Both the position numbers and the translations under genes were made by a program. This document shows, piece by piece, positions 6,900-8,815 of a DNA stretch of 8,815 nt. Source of the stretch: Gammaproteobacteria bacterium (GTDB lineage Bacteria > Pseudomonadota > Gammaproteobacteria > Enterobacterales > Kangiellaceae); the NCBI GenBank assembly GCA_013372875.1, contig JABXIW010000091.1:1-8815 (forward strand). The letters run 5' to 3'. The notes under the pieces are model-generated. The model was not told the origin of the DNA, ran no database searches, and saw only the letters and a program-made list of their open reading frames with translations. Every line of letters starts with the position of its first letter. Position 1 is the stretch's first letter.

Positions 6900-8126
6900 C
6901 TACGGCCAGCGCTTGAAAATTAACGAAGTATTGATTCCACCAAAGGCAAAGTTGTTCGACATAATGTATTCGGTATTGATACTTCTCGGAGCGGCTTGAA
7001 TATAATCAAGATCGGCGCAGTCGGGATCGACATTGTCTAAATTCGCCGTTGGGTAGAATGTATCTCGATTCATCATTTCAATTGCCCACCAAGCCTCAAT
7101 TGCGCCACAAGCACCGAGGGTATGCCCCAAATAGCTTTTCATTGAACTAATGGGTACATGATCATCAAACACATGATTAGTAGCTCTTGATTCAGCCACA
7201 TCACCTCTGTCGGTAGCTGTGCCATGGGCAGAAACATATCCAATGACGGTTGGCGGCAAATTAGCATCATTTAGTGCTAGCTGCATAGCCACTTTCATAG
7301 TATCCGATGTTGGCTGAGTAACATGATTGCCATCACAATTAGTGCCATAGCCAACCACTTCGGCATAAATCTTCGCGCCACGCGCTTTGGCGTGCTCTAG
7401 CTCTTCTAAAATTAAAGTACCAGCACCTTCGCCAATCACTAAACCATCACGATCTTTATCAAATGGCCTTGGAGTTAGTTCAGGAGTATCGTTTTTGACA
7501 CTAGTAGCATAAAGCGTATCGAAAATTGCAGCTCCGTTAACGCTGATTTCTTCTGCACCACCCGCGATCATTATTTGCTGATGCCCCGATTTAATGGCTT
7601 CATAGGCATAACCAATACCTTGACTACCCGACGTGCAAGCACTTGAGGTAGGAATCACGCGGCCTTTTAAGCCAAAAAAAATGGCGATGTTGACAGCGCA
7701 GGTATGATTCATCATTTGAATATAGGTTGTGGAAGTAATGCCACTCATATCCTGATGATCCGACAATTTGGCAAAAGCTGAGATTGGCGCAACGCTACCG
7801 CCAGACGAACCATAAGAAATACCAGTGCGGCCATCTTTAATTGCTGGGTCGTCTAATAAGCCAGCATCCTTTAAGGCATCTTCAGTAGCGACCGTGGACA
7901 TCATAGCCACTCGCCCCATCGCTCTAACCTGCTTACGAGAGTAATGCGCAGGTCTTTTAAAGCCTTCAACAGGGCCACCAAGCGCAGTATTCAGACCATC
8001 CACTGTTTGCCATTCAGACATAAGCTGGATACCAGTTTTTTTGGCTTGCAGTGAAGCCTCAATAGTATTCCAGTCGTTGCCGATAGAGCTAACACCACCA
8101 AAACCTGTTACTACTACGCGATTCAT
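6900..8126 (-). CDS. Beta-ketoacyl-ACP synthase (FabF/FabB-like; probable aryl polyene pathway ketosynthase)
   Basis: The 408-residue product is a complete condensing enzyme: it accepts an acyl chain on its cysteine and extends it by decarboxylative condensation with malonyl-ACP. The active site is intact: Cys164 in SSACTSGSQG (codon 7635-7637), His301 in SAHGTATDRGD, Lys330 in SSMK and His335 in YLGHTLGACGAIEA. The thiolase fold is supported by the opening MNRVVVTGFGGVSSIGN and the closing NNFAFGGINTSLIFKR. PRPFDKDRDGLVIGEGAG (219-236) is the usual family segment. The start is fixed by the TAATG overlap with the upstream reductase gene and by a GGTGGA eight bases before the ATG. It is the last gene of its operon; the stop is TAG. 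A fused ketoreductase-then-ketosynthase order at an operon end matches ApeQ-ApeR in aryl polyene clusters, and the SSACTSGSQGIGYAYEAI segment resembles those enzymes as I remember them. A housekeeping FabF is less likely because no acpP gene lies next to it. Enzyme class is firm, pathway is inferred. Confidence 0.92.
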   Translation of the reverse strand: MNRVVVTGFGGVSSIGNDWNTIEASLQAKKTGIQLMSEWQTVDGLNTALGGPVEGFKRPAHYSRKQVRAMGRVAMMSTVATEDALKDAGLLDDPAIKDGRTGISYGSSGGSVAPISAFAKLSDHQDMSGITSTTYIQMMNHTCAVNIAIFFGLKGRVIPTSSACTSGSQGIGYAYEAIKSGHQQIMIAGGAEEISVNGAAIFDTLYATSVKNDTPELTPRPFDKDRDGLVIGEGAGTLILEELEHAKARGAKIYAEVVGYGTNCDGNHVTQPTSDTMKVAMQLALNDANLPPTVIGYVSAHGTATDRGDVAESRATNHVFDDHVPISSMKSYLGHTLGACGAIEAWWAIEMMNRDTFYPTANLDNVDPDCADLDYIQAAPRSINTEYIMSNNFAFGGINTSLIFKRWP

Positions 8127-8140
8127 TAGGCTAATCCACC
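8124..8140 (-). promoter_or_regulatory. TAATG stop/start overlap with ribosome-binding site (translational coupling)
   Basis: The reductase stop TAA (8128-8126) shares its last A with the ATG (8126-8124) of the ketosynthase gene. GGTGGA (8140-8135), inside the reductase coding end, stands eight bases before that ATG and can serve as Shine-Dalgarno sequence. A ribosome finishing the reductase is placed to restart on the ketosynthase, so the two proteins should be made in step. Confidence 0.6.
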
Positions 8141-8815
8141 ATTAACTGAAATCACTTGTCGAGTAATATAAGACGCTGAATCAGACATCAAAAAGCCCAC
8201 CAAACCTGAAACTTCTTCGGGATTACCCACGCGGCGCATTGGAATCGCTTTTAGGATTTCATCCATCACCAATTCATCCGCCATTTTGGTTTCGATTAAA
8301 CCTGGCGCAACACAATTTACGGTAATTTTTCGTTTCGCTAATTCAACCGCCAGTGCTTTAGTCGCGCCGATTAAGCCAGCTTTTGAAGCGGAATAGTTAA
8401 CTTGGCCACGATTTCCAATAACGCCAGAAACAGACGCCATAGTCACAATTCGCCCACCATTACGATTTCGAATCATTGGCATAATGGCTGGATGTACCAC
8501 ATTGTAAAAACCATCAAGATTGGTATGAATCACCGAATCCCAGTCATCATCACTCAGGGCTGGAAAAGCATTATCACGAGTAATTCCTGCATTGCAAACA
8601 ATGCCATAATAGGCGCCATTATCAGCAATATCTTTCTCAATGGCTGCTCTGGTTTGCTCACGGTCAGAAACATTAAAGCCCAACACGCTGGTCTTAACCT
8701 GATGCTTTTTTAAATCTTCAGCAATGCTTTCGGCCGAAGCTTTATCGCTGTTGTAATGTACAGCAATATCGAAACCGTCTTTAGCTAATTGCTCGGCAAT
8801 GGCTTGACCAATACC
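8126..8815 (-). CDS. fabG: 3-oxoacyl-ACP reductase, SDR family (FabG-like), N-terminus cut by window edge
   Basis: The frame is open to the right edge: 229 residues are visible, beginning GIGQAIAEQLAKDGFDIAVHYN. GIG is the end of the TGxxxGIG cofactor loop, so only about 12-20 N-terminal residues lie outside, for a normal FabG length near 245. A GTG at 8686 is an internal Val, not the start, because homologous Rossmann-fold sequence continues upstream of it. Visible short-chain dehydrogenase marks are CNAG (the NNAG motif), catalytic Ser128 in MASVSG (codon 8432-8434), Tyr141 and Lys145 in VNYSASK (Tyr codon 8393-8395), CVAPGLIETKM, and the closing MSDSASYITRQVISVNGGLA. The enzyme should reduce 3-ketoacyl-ACP to 3-hydroxyacyl-ACP with NADPH, the step after condensation by the downstream ketosynthase. 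PMRRVGNPEEVSGLVGFLMS resembles the FabG2/ApeQ type of aryl polyene clusters, but a general FabG cannot be excluded without the rest of the operon. Confidence 0.92.
   Translation of the reverse strand, partial: GIGQAIAEQLAKDGFDIAVHYNSDKASAESIAEDLKKHQVKTSVLGFNVSDREQTRAAIEKDIADNGAYYGIVCNAGITRDNAFPALSDDDWDSVIHTNLDGFYNVVHPAIMPMIRNRNGGRIVTMASVSGVIGNRGQVNYSASKAGLIGATKALAVELAKRKITVNCVAPGLIETKMADELVMDEILKAIPMRRVGNPEEVSGLVGFLMSDSASYITRQVISVNGGLA

Noticed and set aside
6878..6906. Imperfect inverted repeat (GCCGT...ACGGC, with inner CGTAG/CTACG) between the transporter and ketosynthase stops, as a terminator
   Set aside because: The arms pair only in alternative, bulged ways and no T-run follows on either strand. 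It might slow polymerase, but it does not meet the criteria for a rho-independent terminator.
8684..8686. GTG as the start of the reductase gene
   Set aside because: The frame stays open to the window edge and the 43 upstream codons encode the expected Rossmann beginning from GIG; the GTG is an internal Val codon.
8402..8713. Plus-strand open frame opposite the reductase
   Set aside because: The minus strand encodes the conserved SDR catalytic region here, so this is a shadow.

Overview
The window looks like a compact stretch of an AT-rich gammaproteobacterial chromosome, probably from a marine or aquatic heterotroph. This is inferred from protein character: an S9B dipeptidyl peptidase IV, a membrane TPR protein with a TolB/FlgO-like region, and a ketoreductase/ketosynthase pair of aryl-polyene type. 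A Kangiellaceae-like source is a guess that the sequence alone cannot confirm. Six genes fill the window and no gene-free stretch exceeds about 130 bases. I see no tRNA, rRNA, insertion sequence, CRISPR array or prophage gene.

Layout from left to right. The left edge holds the end of a rho-independent terminator for a gene outside the window. Next is a leftward gene for an exported six-bladed beta-propeller of the PQQ-dependent sugar/sorbosone dehydrogenase family (21-1136). A 66-base divergent spacer separates it from a rightward gene for a 764-residue inner-membrane protein with three membrane helices, a TolB/FlgO-like region and a long TPR array (1203-3497). A perfect palindromic bidirectional terminator (3517-3544) separates that gene from a convergent leftward gene for an exported dipeptidyl peptidase IV with an intact catalytic triad (3560-5782). 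A second divergent spacer (5783-5910) carries a near-consensus promoter for the peptidase and two adjacent perfect palindromes. It leads into a rightward EamA/DMT ten-helix transporter (5911-6876). The right end is the 3' part of a leftward operon. Its ketoreductase gene (cut by the right edge, 8126-8815) overlaps by one base a beta-ketoacyl-ACP synthase gene (6900-8126), which is the last gene of the unit.

The first four genes alternate in direction and look like separate single-gene units, so there is no clear shared pathway. The peptidase (periplasmic release of X-Pro dipeptides) and the EamA exporter share an intergenic control region, so joint regulation is possible but unproven. The ketoreductase/ketosynthase pair is the clearest pathway signal. 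Its gene order, one-base overlap and sequence style match the tail of aryl polyene (ApeQ-ApeR-type) fatty-acid-like biosynthetic operons. The decisive genes (dehydratase, second ketosynthase, acyl carrier proteins, transporters) would lie beyond the right edge. I found no convincing evidence for a wholly new system. The TPR membrane protein is the least understood gene here.
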